Assembly: GCA_944390535.1 (NCBI GenBank)
Contig: CALXQV010000012.1
Coordinates: 1 to 37,435 of the forward strand
Length of the DNA stretch: 37,435 bases
Reading direction: 5' to 3'
DNA from: an uncultured Clostridia bacterium
GTDB lineage: Bacteria > Bacillota > Clostridia > TANB77 > CAG-508
This document shows positions 7,826 through 15,213 of the stretch, piece after piece; the first letter of the stretch is position 1, and every line of letters starts with the position of its first letter. A program made the position numbers and the translations under genes. The notes under the pieces are model-generated. The model was given only the letters and a program-made list of their open reading frames with translations. It made no database searches and was not told where the DNA came from.

Positions 7826-9841
7826 TTATCTTCCGCCCATTCCGACCTCCGGCCACCTCCGCCGTCCGCCACCGCTTGAGAAGCCTCCACCTCCTCCATA
7901 GCCACTAGATGCACTATGTGCAGCAATTTGTGCAACTGATGTGGAATATGCTTTTGATACACCTTGATTTAAGATTGATATTGTTGATGTACCAATGGTA
8001 TGTGTTGAATAATAAAGAGGATTTGTTGAAAAATAAATAATTGGATATTTATTCTTCATTTCTGCGTCCCAAGTATCTTCAAGAAATACAGTTGGATATT
8101 TTGCTTTCATTTGGTCTATTACTTTATTAGCTATTCCAAAAGCAGTTGCATAAACAAGATATTTCTCCCAAATAGCTAATTGAGGTATTTCTTTTTCGTT
8201 TAATAAAGAGTAGTCATCTAGAAATCTTTTTAATGCTTCCCATTGTATTTTTTCGTCATATCCTTTTTGGGTAATGACTGCTATCTTATTTTGTATTTTA
8301 ACTTTTAAATGTAAAGCATATAAGATAACAATGACTAATGGTAATATTCCTATTACAAATGTTGCTACACTTTCTTTCCATCCAATTGCAAAAGAAATAT
8401 CAACAGGAATTTGTAAACTTGGAATGTGTAGCATTACTGTAAAGGCTACTAAAAATGTATACATGCATAAAATTACATTGAAAAATATGCTAGCTGATTT
8501 AGATTGTCTATAGGTATTTTCTTCTTTTTTATCAATGTATTGCATATTATATAATTCATTTCTTGTTTCATTTACCATAGAATATATATATGCACTATAA
8601 TTTGAGTAATGCTTTTTTGCATAATCATTTAATTCTGTAATTTCTAACCTTTCTTTGCCTTTGCTTGCTTGTTCCAACAACTTGTATACTTCATATTCTT
8701 CTTTCTTTAAAGATGTTCCATCTCCTATCAAAGAAATGTATATTTTTTCTCCTTCAGTTTCTAAAGTAATTATCTTTTTTAAGCACAAATGTAATATGGT
8801 AGAGGCAACCATTTGCGATTGAATCTTTGAAGTTTCTAATTTTTCTTTTTCAAAGTGATAAAGATAAATAGCTTCATTTGGTGTAGAAGTGCCTTCTCTT
8901 GGGATTTCCCTATAATATTTTAATTCTTTTTTAAGGATACCATCATTTTCTTTTTTATTAATTTTTCTATATTTTACAATTTTTATAATGTAAATAAGCA
9001 ATACCGTCACATAAATAGCTATTGATACTATTTTAAATATCAAAGACTGTCTATTCGTTTCATTTGACCATTGCGTTTCTTCTTTTATAATATTATCTAT
9101 ATTATGGTACTTTCTCTCTTTGTTTTCTGATACATTAAAAATCTCTTCTGTACTTACCACTCTTACTTCTAGCATAGCACCTGGTCTTAAATCAGCAATT
9201 TCAAATTTTACTGTATCATTAGTGATTTTTTCAATATTTCCATTAATTTGACCATGTCCCCATACTTTTAAATTATCTATATTTTGAACACCTTGTGGTA
9301 ATGTAATTTTTCCAGTTAAAGATTTTACTGGAATTGCATTTTTTTCTTCTTCTATAAATTTCCAATAGAATTCTTGGCAATCATAATAACTGGTTATCAC
9401 ATCTTCAATTTTATAAGAAACTTGATATTTTCGATTTCCTGAAAGATTACTCATGCCTGTTCCCCAAGCAATTTCAAACACATTACCACCAATATCTAAA
9501 CCATAAAACAAATCTTCTCCCACATGGTAGACTTCTTGATATATTTCTGTTAGTTCTGAGTTATTTTCTAAATCTTTTACTTTGACATCTGTGATATTAC
9601 CATATAAACTACTAGAAAGTGAAAAGTTCTTGAATAATGTTCCTGTGTTTTTTACATACACATCCCATGTTTCTATAACATTGATACTTCCATCTTGATT
9701 TAAGGAAACATCATAATTTAGATGATTTAAATATTGTATTTTGTCTTCTTTATTATCTTGCATAATAGTAAAAAGAATAAATATACATATAATTATTGAT
9801 AAGATAGTCATTATCAATAATTTTTTTAAAAACTTTTTCAT
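7826..9841 (-). CDS. DUF2207 membrane protein with glycine-rich C terminus
   Basis: A 671-residue membrane protein. One N-terminal membrane segment (about 8-28) precedes an extracytoplasmic DUF2207 beta-rich domain (about 35-255). A second membrane segment (about 268-290), a cytoplasmic stretch, two more membrane segments (about 455-515) and a C-terminal domain follow. The family's function is unknown. The C terminus should be a glycine run, as in relatives. Here it begins GYGGGGGFSSGGG, then becomes RRRWPEV before MGGR. Removing three C residues, each directly before GG, restores an unbroken glycine run ending in the same frame (see findings). GGAGGG precedes the ATG. The glycine-tail DNA is also the most GC-rich patch of the window. 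Confidence 0.85.
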   Translation of the reverse strand: MKKFLKKLLIMTILSIIICIFILFTIMQDNKEDKIQYLNHLNYDVSLNQDGSINVIETWDVYVKNTGTLFKNFSLSSSLYGNITDVKVKDLENNSELTEIYQEVYHVGEDLFYGLDIGGNVFEIAWGTGMSNLSGNRKYQVSYKIEDVITSYYDCQEFYWKFIEEEKNAIPVKSLTGKITLPQGVQNIDNLKVWGHGQINGNIEKITNDTVKFEIADLRPGAMLEVRVVSTEEIFNVSENKERKYHNIDNIIKEETQWSNETNRQSLIFKIVSIAIYVTVLLIYIIKIVKYRKINKKENDGILKKELKYYREIPREGTSTPNEAIYLYHFEKEKLETSKIQSQMVASTILHLCLKKIITLETEGEKIYISLIGDGTSLKKEEYEVYKLLEQASKGKERLEITELNDYAKKHYSNYSAYIYSMVNETRNELYNMQYIDKKEENTYRQSKSASIFFNVILCMYTFLVAFTVMLHIPSLQIPVDISFAIGWKESVATFVIGILPLVIVILYALHLKVKIQNKIAVITQKGYDEKIQWEALKRFLDDYSLLNEKEIPQLAIWEKYLVYATAFGIANKVIDQMKAKYPTVFLEDTWDAEMKNKYPIIYFSTNPLYYSTHTIGTSTISILNQGVSKAYSTSVAQIAAHSASSGYGGGGGFSSGGGRRRWPEVGMGGR

Positions 9842-9987
9842 CTTCTCCCTCCTTTGTTTTATATCATATCATAACTTTTTTTAAAAATATATATTTTTTA
9901 AAAAATGCTGGACATGTTTTTAGTATTTGTGATATCATAGTAAAGAACTTAAGATAAATTTTTTTGTTTTTAATGGAGGTATAAAAT

Positions 9988-10368
9988 ATGATAAAGAATT
10001 TAAAATTCCTTTCTATAATAGCAATATTATTAATAATCGTATCTTTTGCTACAAATGTTTTAGCAGTAGATATGGATATTAATGAAACAAATACTGAAAA
10101 TACAACTTCTAATACATCAAATACATCTACTAACACATCAAATGTATCTACTAATTCTAATTCAACAAATACATCTAGATTAAATATTACTTCTAATACA
10201 TCATCAACAACAAATACTTCTTCACCTACCACAGATACAACAACAGTGCAAAGTAGTTTACCTGAAAGTAATTTAGGGATTTCTAATGTATTATCTATAA
10301 TTTTAATTGCTATTGGTGTATTACTCATATTGTTAGCAATTGCTATTTTAATTAGACTTGGAAAATAA
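9988..10368 (+). CDS. Small exported protein with Asn/Thr/Ser-rich linker and C-terminal anchor
   Basis: A 126-residue protein with a signal peptide (about 1-26, ending NVLA), a 65-residue low-complexity segment of Asn, Thr and Ser, and a C-terminal membrane helix (about 99-122) ending RLGK. It should be displayed on the outer face of the membrane with its tail anchored. The linker has the same NTSNTS composition as the tail of the class A PBP in this window. GGAGG lies 9 nt before the ATG and a strong terminator follows, so the gene is monocistronic. I do not recognise a family. Confidence 0.8.
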   Translation: MIKNLKFLSIIAILLIIVSFATNVLAVDMDINETNTENTTSNTSNTSTNTSNVSTNSNSTNTSRLNITSNTSSTTNTSSPTTDTTTVQSSLPESNLGISNVLSIILIAIGVLLILLAIAILIRLGK

Positions 10369-10380
10369 TAGTAAAATTTT

Positions 10381-10414
10381 AAGGTTTTAACTTTTTTAAG
10401 TTAAAATCTTTTTT
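10381..10414 (+). terminator. Terminator after the Asn/Thr-rich exported protein gene
   Basis: A 13-bp stem with one G-T pair (AAGGTTTTAACTT / AAGTTAAAATCTT) and a 4-nt loop, followed by a T run. Confidence 0.85.
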
Positions 10415-10542
10415 GTTAATCATTTTTTCATCTTTCTTTTGCAATTTTTTCATGTATAATTCTATGACATTTTTTAGATAATATTAATGAGAATATATTG
10501 TTTAATATTATTTTCATTATATTTTTAAAAGGAGGATTTGAC

Positions 10543-11010
10543 ATGAAAAAGAAAGTATTTATTATATTTGCTATCATTATTGGTATTATATTTTCATTTT
10601 CTGTATGTTTTGCAGCAGATGAGCATCCTTTAAAAGATGCTGCAAATACAGTTAGAGATGCTGTTAATAATACGGAAGATGCCGTTGAAGGTGCTATGCA
10701 TAATGCTGGGGATGCTATAAAAAATTCTACTGAAAAAACAGAAAATACGATGGAAAATGCAGGAAATGCAGTTAAAAATACTGGAAATACCGTAGAAAAG
10801 GATATGACTAATGCAACTTCTAGAACTACAAATAATGATACTTATACAGCAGCAAGAACATCTACAAATGGAAATGCAACTTTTATGGGAATGAATGCAA
10901 CTGCTTGGACTTGGTTAATCTTAGGTATTGCAGCTATTGCTATCATTGCAGTTGTTTGGTATTATTCGACACAAATCACTTCTGATAATAATCATTCAAG
11001 AAGAGATTAA
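10543..11010 (+). CDS. Exported protein with amphipathic Ala/Asn repeats and C-terminal anchor
   Basis: A 155-residue protein. The signal peptide (about 1-22, ending CFA) is followed by about 75 residues of degenerate repeats such as DAANTVRDAVNN, DAVEGAMHNAG and NAGNAVKNTGN. Their roughly 11-residue spacing resembles LEA- or apolipoprotein-like amphipathic helices. A membrane helix (WTWLILGIAAIAIIAVVWYY) lies near the C terminus. I start it at the ATG at 10543 because AAAGGAGG is just upstream; an earlier in-frame ATG would put that site inside the gene and hide the signal peptide. It has the same signal-linker-anchor plan as the preceding gene. The function is unknown; an envelope stress or membrane-binding role is only a guess. 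Confidence 0.8.
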   Translation: MKKKVFIIFAIIIGIIFSFSVCFAADEHPLKDAANTVRDAVNNTEDAVEGAMHNAGDAIKNSTEKTENTMENAGNAVKNTGNTVEKDMTNATSRTTNNDTYTAARTSTNGNATFMGMNATAWTWLILGIAAIAIIAVVWYYSTQITSDNNHSRRD

Positions 11011-11021
11011 TTTATTAGTTA

Positions 11022-11062
11022 ACAGATAGAAATTTAAGAATATTTCTATCTGTTCTATTTTA
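11022..11062 (+). terminator. Terminator after the amphipathic-repeat protein gene
   Basis: A 12-bp perfect stem (ACAGATAGAAAT / ATTTCTATCTGT) with an 8-nt loop, then a T-rich stretch. Confidence 0.8.
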
Positions 11063-11111
11063 TTATTCTATGATTTATGATATAATATTCAAAAAACAAA
11101 GAGGTAGGTAT

Positions 11112-11567
11112 ATGAATACAAAATTAATTGCAAAAAATCCAACTGCTTATCATAACTATTTTATTGAAGATAAAATAGAAACAGGAATTGTTTTATTTGG
11201 AACAGAAATAAAATCTATCCGTGCTGGTAAAGTTAATTTAAAAGACAGTTATGCCAATATTAAAAATGGTGAAGTATATATATCTAGTATGCATATTAGT
11301 CCTTATGAGCATGGAAATATTTTTAATAAAAACCCATTAAGAGATAGAAAATTATTATTAAATAAAAGAGAAATTAATAAATTAATTGGTCTTACAAAAC
11401 AAAAAGGTTATACATTAATTCCTATTAGTATGTATTTTAAGGGAAATTTTGTTAAAGTAGAATTAGGTATTGGAAAAGGAAAAAAATTGTATGATAAACG
11501 CGAAGACATTGCTAAAAAAGATGCACAACGACAAATTGCAATCAATTTGAAAAATAAACAAATGTAA
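11112..11567 (+). CDS. smpB: SsrA-binding protein SmpB
   Basis: The tmRNA partner protein: it binds the tRNA-like domain of tmRNA and brings it to stalled ribosomes for trans-translation. The 151-residue length is normal for SmpB. Typical blocks are [41 protein letters not shown], the basic [11 protein letters not shown] and [19 protein letters not shown] near the C terminus. I chose the ATG at 11112, preceded by GAGGTAGG, over an earlier in-frame ATG at 11070. No tmRNA gene is visible beside it and RNase R (rnr), its frequent neighbour, is also absent. Confidence 0.97.
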   Translation: MNTKLIAKNPTAYHNYFIEDKIETGIVLFGTEIKSIRAGKVNLKDSYANIKNGEVYISSMHISPYEHGNIFNKNPLRDRKLLLNKREINKLIGLTKQKGYTLIPISMYFKGNFVKVELGIGKGKKLYDKREDIAKKDAQRQIAINLKNKQM

Positions 11568-11597
11568 AAGGACTAGATTATAATTCTAGCCCTTTTT
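11567..11597 (+). terminator. Terminator after smpB
   Basis: The stem AAAGG.CTAGA / TCTAG.CCTTT with a 7-nt loop starts at the last base of the stop codon and ends in a T run. Confidence 0.8.
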
Positions 11598-11705
11598 CTC
11601 TACTTTGTTTTTTGTGTAATTTATTAAACTTACTTTTTGACAAGCATTTTTCTTACTTCTTTTATTATATTCTTCTTCGCTTAATTTTGGCATATTTTTC
11701 TTCTA

Positions 11706-12635
11706 CTAGATTTTACCAGCTGAACCAAACACGTCTCTCATTTTATGAGCAACAGTTTCTTTTATTAAATCTCTAGCTGGTGTTAAATACTTCCTAGGAT
11801 CAAAAGCACTTGGATCTTCTATAAATACTTTTCTAATGCCTGCTGTCATAGCCAATCTTAAATCTGTATCCACATTAATTTTAGAAACACCAGATACACT
11901 TGCCTCATGTAAAATCTCATCAGGTACCCCTTTTGCCCCTGGAATATTTCCTCCATATTGATTACACATTTCGACTAACTCAGGAATAACAGTTGAAGCT
12001 CCATGTAATACAATTGGTGTATTTGGTATTTTTTCTTTTATCTCTTTTAAAATGTCAAAACGTAATTTTGCTTCTCCTTTAAATTTGTATGCTCCATGAC
12101 TTGTTCCAATAGCAATTGCTAAAGAATCACACCCTGTTCTTCTTACAAATTCTTCTGCTTGTATAGGGTCTGTATACATAGCATCTGATGCTGCTACATT
12201 GACATCATCTTCTATACCTGCTAATTTTCCAAGTTCTGCTTCTACAACAACACCTTTTGAGTGTGCATAATCTACTACTTGTTTTGTTAGAGCAACATTT
12301 TCTTCAAAATCATATTTTGAACCATCTATCATGACAGATGTAAATCCATTATCAATACACATCTTAGCAGTTTCAAAATCTGGTCCATGATCTAAATGAA
12401 TAGCAATTGGAACTTCTGGATATTGTTCTACTGCTGCTTGTACCAATTTCATTAAATATCCAATTCTTGCATATTTTATAGCACTTGCTGATGCTTGTAA
12501 TATAACTGGTGATTGCGTTTCATGTGCTGCATCTGTAATTGCTTGTACGATTTCCATATTATTGACATTAAATGCACCTATTGCAAAACCTTCTTTCATT
12601 GATTTTTCAAACATTTCCTTTGTCGTAACTAACAT
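11706..12635 (-). CDS. fba: Class II fructose-1,6-bisphosphate aldolase
   Basis: Cytoplasmic zinc enzyme of glycolysis that splits fructose-1,6-bisphosphate into dihydroxyacetone phosphate and glyceraldehyde-3-phosphate. At 309 residues it has the family pattern: GAFNVNNMEIVQAI near the start, the catalytic Asp and zinc His in IAIHLDHG (about residue 80), AELGKLAGIEDD, the zinc ligand His in IAIGTSHG, IVLHGASTV, and the phosphate-binding KINVDTDLR. The related tagatose-bisphosphate aldolases share these motifs, but the single-gene context favours Fba. GGAGG precedes the ATG. A strong promoter and a palindrome lie upstream. Confidence 0.93.
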   Translation of the reverse strand: MLVTTKEMFEKSMKEGFAIGAFNVNNMEIVQAITDAAHETQSPVILQASASAIKYARIGYLMKLVQAAVEQYPEVPIAIHLDHGPDFETAKMCIDNGFTSVMIDGSKYDFEENVALTKQVVDYAHSKGVVVEAELGKLAGIEDDVNVAASDAMYTDPIQAEEFVRRTGCDSLAIAIGTSHGAYKFKGEAKLRFDILKEIKEKIPNTPIVLHGASTVIPELVEMCNQYGGNIPGAKGVPDEILHEASVSGVSKINVDTDLRLAMTAGIRKVFIEDPSAFDPRKYLTPARDLIKETVAHKMRDVFGSAGKI

Positions 12636-12655
12636 ATCTTTTCCTCCTTTTAGGT

Positions 12656-12670
12656 TAGGGATTTTCCCTA
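12656..12670 (-). promoter_or_regulatory. Palindrome in the aldolase 5' leader
   Basis: A perfect TAGGGA-TTT-TCCCTA dyad lies between the promoter and the ribosome binding site of fba. It could be an operator or a small leader hairpin. No known regulator is assigned. Confidence 0.4.
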
Positions 12671-12686
12671 TGAATTTGCTAAGCTT

Positions 12687-12715
12687 ATTTTATTTCTAAA
12701 TAAAGGATATGTCAA
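12687..12715 (-). promoter_or_regulatory. Promoter for fba
   Basis: Minus-strand TTGACA (12715-12710), 17-bp spacer, TAAAAT (12692-12687). Near-consensus sigma-A promoter about 50 bp before the start codon. Confidence 0.7.
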
Positions 12716-12733
12716 GAAAAAATGAGAAGAAAA

Positions 12734-12901
12734 TTATTCCTTCCCATAAATATAACTTGAACACATAGATTCATCTGCTTGTTTTGTATCACAATTTTTC
12801 GTTGGCTCTACTTGAATTGCTTGTAGTTTACACAAATTTTGATTTTTTTCATTATATTTACAACTTCCTACAGTACAATGTATCTTTTGATTTCCTTCCA
12901 T
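12734..12901 (-). CDS. DUF1540 small Cys-rich protein
   Basis: A 55-residue protein fitting DUF1540: CTVGSCKYNEKNQNLCKLQAI, then CDTKQ and a last Cys in MCSSYI. The conserved Cys residues suggest zinc or another metal; the function is unknown. I start it at MEGNQK (ATG at 12901), since GGAGGTAACAAA sits directly before it. The longer in-frame reading starting upstream at 12982 would place that site inside the gene. It lies between fba and the peroxiredoxin, all on the minus strand. Confidence 0.8.
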   Translation of the reverse strand: MEGNQKIHCTVGSCKYNEKNQNLCKLQAIQVEPTKNCDTKQADESMCSSYIYGKE

Positions 12902-13016
12902 TTTGTTACCTCCAAAACTTTGTATATGAACATCATTTTTGCTCATACTATTATTATGTGAGATTTTTTTATTTATATACAATTTTTGAAGTATCTTATT
13001 CTTCTATTTTTAGTAA

Positions 13017-13707
13017 CTATGTGTCACAATTTTCTCCAATGCATTTTTTAGGTGGTTCTTTGAAACTTAAATACCAACTAATGCCATTTCTATTTTTCTC
13101 TATTTCATTTAGACGTTCCATAAGTGCTTCAGATGTTTTTGGTGGTGAAACAATTACTGGTTGATTTGGAATCCAATTAGCTGCTGTTGAAGCATTTGCA
13201 CAGTCTACCATTTGTAATGCTTGCACAATTCTAATAATTTCTGGAATAAACCTTCCTACATTTATCGGATAAATTAATATAGTTCTAATAATTCCTTTAT
13301 CATCAATTATATAAACATTTCTAACAGTTTCTGTATTACTAATATCACTTGAAATCATGCCATATCTCCTAGCAATTTCTCCATTTCTATCTGCAATAAT
13401 TGGAAAAGATATTTTTATGCCTGTTCTGCAATATATGTCATATACCCATGCTAAGTGTGAGCTATTACTATCTACACTTAAACCTAATAACTCTGTATTT
13501 AGTTCTTTGAAATATGTATGTGCTTTTGTAAAAGCAATCATTTCTGTTGTACATACGGGGGTAAAATCTCCTGGATGAGAAAATAAGATTAACCATTTTC
13601 CGTGAATATTCATTTAATGCTATTCTTCCCATTGTAGTATTGGCTTCAAATTCTGGTGCTCGTTGTCCTATCTTAACATTTCCATTCATCATTAATTCAT
13701 AATCCAT
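13017..13707 (-). pseudogene. Peroxiredoxin (AhpC/TSA, Prx6-like), one-base frameshift
   Basis: Reduces hydrogen and organic peroxides through a peroxidatic Cys. The start (MDYELMMNGNVKIGQRAPEF, GGAG upstream) and the rest (WLILFSHPGDFTPVCTTEMIAF, with the active-site Cys in PVCTTE) are in different frames. Together they would give about 229 residues, normal for the 1-Cys Prx6-like group, ending KKCIGENCDT. Deleting one C before GGAAAATGG, near 13613, joins the frames and reads LNEYSGKW, the expected family sequence. So the lesion is one extra base. With everything else intact, a very recent mutation or a sequence error is more likely than an old pseudogene. Confidence 0.85.
13456..13482. repeat. 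27-bp direct repeat, copy 1 (inside the peroxiredoxin gene)
   Basis: Identical over 27 bp to 15214-15240, same orientation. It encodes the LSVDSNSSH part of the peroxiredoxin, so this copy is the likely source. Confidence 0.85.
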
Positions 13708-13822
13708 AAACGATTTCTCCTTTCATTTTTATATATTTTATGGATTATTTTTATTTTGGTTACATTATTATTAGCTTTTTCGTTGATATTATATTAGTTG
13801 TCTCATTTAATTTTATAAATTG

Positions 13823-13846
13823 AGCCAACATAAATAAATGTTGGCT
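13823..13846 (-). terminator. Hairpin after the 60-residue ORF
   Basis: A 9-bp perfect stem AGCCAACAT / ATGTTGGCT with a 6-nt loop, 15 bp past the stop codon. The U tract is poor on the minus strand. Confidence 0.5.
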
Positions 13847-13860
13847 TAAAGAATCTAAAC

Positions 13861-14043
13861 TTAATATTCAATTTTTTTAATTACATCCTCTAGTGGTTCT
13901 GAATCCCCTTCCTCTGGGTTGATGTTATCTAACGGCCTTTCATTATCCATTGTTTCCAGAAAAGTACTGGATTCTCTTTCTCCTAACAATATCTCTGTTA
14001 CTTGTTGTGAATCATACAAAATGTTCTTTACTTTTAATCGCAT
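13861..14043 (-). CDS. Small acidic protein of unknown function
   Basis: A 60-residue protein, MRLKVKNILYDSQQVTEILL then an acidic half rich in Glu, Asp and Pro (NPEEGDSEPLEDVIKKIEY). It has no Cys, signal peptide or membrane segment. GAGGAGG with a 7-nt spacer makes translation likely and a hairpin follows the stop. I do not recognise it. It sits at the edge of the damaged accessory zone, inside the interval bounded by the 27-bp direct repeats. Confidence 0.6.
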   Translation of the reverse strand: MRLKVKNILYDSQQVTEILLGERESSTFLETMDNERPLDNINPEEGDSEPLEDVIKKIEY

Positions 14044-14128
14044 AATTTTCCTCCTCTTTTCTTTTATTAAGTTTAGTTCTCAAATTTTTTTACATTATAA
14101 TATACTTCTATGATTTTGTCTATATATA

Positions 14129-14178
14129 TTGTTTATTATTTTAGAAATCATTTGTTGTTTATTATTTTAGAAATCATT
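14129..14178. repeat. Tandem 24-bp repeat, two copies
   Basis: A 24-bp AT-rich unit at 14129-14152 is repeated exactly at 14155-14178 (period 26). It contains TTATTATTTTAGAAATC. It lies in the gap between the acidic ORF and the Abi remnant and no function is evident. Confidence 0.8.
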
Positions 14179-14268
14179 AAACCTATTTATGTTCTCCTAG
14201 AAACAAATTTTTGTATTAGTTTTTGAAAAATAAAGCAAAGTTTGCTCCATTTTAATTTGAATTTTTAA

Positions 14269-14544
14269 TTATAATTTTAATAACTTTTTATAATTTTTAG
14301 GAAAACCTATTTTATACAAAACTTTATCTATTGATATTGAGTTTAACTCTTTTTCTAATATTTCAATACTTTTTATTATTGCATTATAGAAATTATTAAA
14401 TTGTTCTTCTTCTAAAAGTATTTTTAATATAATTATAATTGAAAATAGATCTCTAGTAGCACATATCGTTTTAGATTTATTTTTAATTAGATTTCTTTTT
14501 AATAATTTTATTTGTTCATCTATTGTTTTAAATTCTTTTTCCAA
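14269..14544 (-). pseudogene. Abi-family (Abi_2/AbiF-like) protein with large internal deletion
   Basis: A 91-residue ORF. Its first 25 residues (KEFKTIDEQIKLLKRNLI) match the opening of Abi_2 proteins. The rest (TRDLFSIIIILKILLEEEQF ... ISIDKVLYKIGFPKNYKKLL) matches their C-terminal end, which in intact members reads roughly DLF..I..LK.LL and MGFPKNW. Intact proteins run to about 300 residues, so roughly 200 are missing at the join near residues 25-30. The missing part includes the region where the HEPN RNase motif (Arg-x4-His) is expected, so the product should be inactive. It starts at TTG with GGAGG 6 nt upstream and follows the abiF-like RNA directly. The family assignment comes from recognised motifs, not a search. 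Confidence 0.6.
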
Positions 14545-14565
14545 TATTTACCTCCTGTATAATAA

Positions 14566-14650
14566 GAAAAGACCTCGGACCCTTAGGCTACCCGAGGTAC
14601 AATCCATTTCCGACTCCAGTCCCGTAGGTTTGCTGAAGTACTGATCTACT
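14566..14650 (-). ncRNA. abiF-like structured RNA upstream of the Abi gene
   Basis: A GC-rich island in very AT-rich DNA. Read on the minus strand it ends with a 7-bp hairpin, ACCTCGG / CCGAGGT (14598-14592 with 14578-14572) and a 13-nt loop, then CTTTTC, which works as an intrinsic terminator. The loop holds GTAG (14591-14588), complementary to CTAC at 14627-14624 upstream, so a pseudoknot is possible. A small GAC/GTC stem sits at 14612-14621. A sigma-A promoter lies just upstream and the Abi-family gene starts 22 bp after the U tract. Position and features fit the abiF RNA motif known upstream of Abi genes, probably an RNA antitoxin. The covariance match is untested. Confidence 0.55.
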
Positions 14651-14656
14651 ATAGAT

Positions 14657-14686
14657 AGTATAGCATTTAACTCTTGATTTTGTTAA
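14657..14686 (-). promoter_or_regulatory. Promoter for the abiF-like RNA
   Basis: Minus-strand TTAACA (14686-14681), 18-bp spacer, TATACT (14662-14657). Transcription would start near 14650, at the edge of the structured island. The same stretch (14661-14698) also forms an imperfect dyad, TAGCATTT / AAATGCTA. Confidence 0.6.
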
Positions 14687-14787
14687 GTAAAATGCTAAAT
14701 TTATCTATTAATATTATTATATTTTTATTTATAAATTTTATACCATACATATTTAGTAGTATATTTTAAATTGTCTATATTTATAAA

Positions 14788-14829
14788 AAAATCTAGTACT
14801 ATATAAATTATTATACAATACCAGATTTT
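14788..14829 (-). terminator. Terminator after the 59-residue ORF
   Basis: Stem AGAAAATCTGGTA / TACTAGATTTT with one mismatch and an AT-rich loop. On the minus strand it runs into a T tract (TTTTTTT). Confidence 0.6.
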
Positions 14830-14835
14830 CTGTTC

Positions 14836-14849
14836 ATTTGAACCTCTTA
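14836..14849. repeat. 14-bp inverted repeat, left arm
   Basis: ATTTGAACCTCTTA, the exact reverse complement of 15055-15068. This arm begins 5 bp past the stop codon of the 59-residue ORF. Confidence 0.85.
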
Positions 14850-14854
14850 TGGAA

Positions 14855-15034
14855 TTATTTTTTTGTAAATACTAATATTGCATATGTAGGATTTGAAAAT
14901 TTATTGTTATCACTTTGAAAAGTCACATATGTGAGTTCAAATCCTTCTTTATTAAGTTGCTGTATTATTTCCGCCATGTTACAAATGCAGATACCTAAAT
15001 CTGCTCCAAAAACTTTTCTAATTTTTTGTTCCAT
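14855..15034 (-). CDS. Small protein of 59 residues, DUF4177-like at most
   Basis: Translates as MEQKIRKVFGADLGICICNM, then AEIIQQLNKEGFELTYVTF and a C terminus NPTYAILVFTKK. The GGAGG site, ATG, own promoter (15083-15111) and own terminator make a complete small transcription unit. The pattern 'IIQQLNKEGFEL ... ILVFTKK' recalls DUF4177-like small domains, but this is weak. CIC near residue 16 is the only Cys pair. A 14-bp perfect inverted repeat brackets the ORF, placing one arm just before the ribosome binding site and one just after the stop codon. The function is unknown. Confidence 0.7.
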   Translation of the reverse strand: MEQKIRKVFGADLGICICNMAEIIQQLNKEGFELTYVTFQSDNNKFSNPTYAILVFTKK

Positions 15035-15054
15035 AAGATTTTCCTCCTTGATAT

Positions 15055-15068
15055 TAAGAGGTTCAAAT
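15055..15068. repeat. 14-bp inverted repeat, right arm
   Basis: TAAGAGGTTCAAAT, exact reverse complement of 14836-14849. In the transcript this arm lies in the 5' leader, about 7 nt before the GGAGG of the 59-residue ORF. Confidence 0.85.
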
Positions 15069-15082
15069 ATATTACATAAACT

Positions 15083-15111
15083 ATTATATTTGTTTTAAAG
15101 AAAAAAAGCAA
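15083..15111 (-). promoter_or_regulatory. Promoter for the 59-residue ORF
   Basis: Minus-strand TTGCTT (15111-15106), 17-bp spacer, TATAAT (15088-15083). It lies just outside the right arm of the 14-bp inverted repeat. Confidence 0.6.
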
Positions 15112-15213
15112 CTTTCTAATTCTTTTCAAAAACCTATTTCACATTAATATATTTTATAATTTTACAGGTGATTGCTTTGATTCATTTTTGTTGGTAACCT
15201 TATACTCGCTTCA

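Noticed and set aside
13590..13640. Programmed frameshift in the peroxiredoxin
   Set aside because: No slippery heptamer or stimulatory structure at the joint; peroxiredoxins are not known to use recoding, and a one-base repair restores the family sequence.
14545..14660. T-box or riboswitch reading of the GC-rich island
   Set aside because: No T-box bulge sequence, specifier stem or known ligand-binding core; the following gene is an Abi relic, which fits the abiF motif better.
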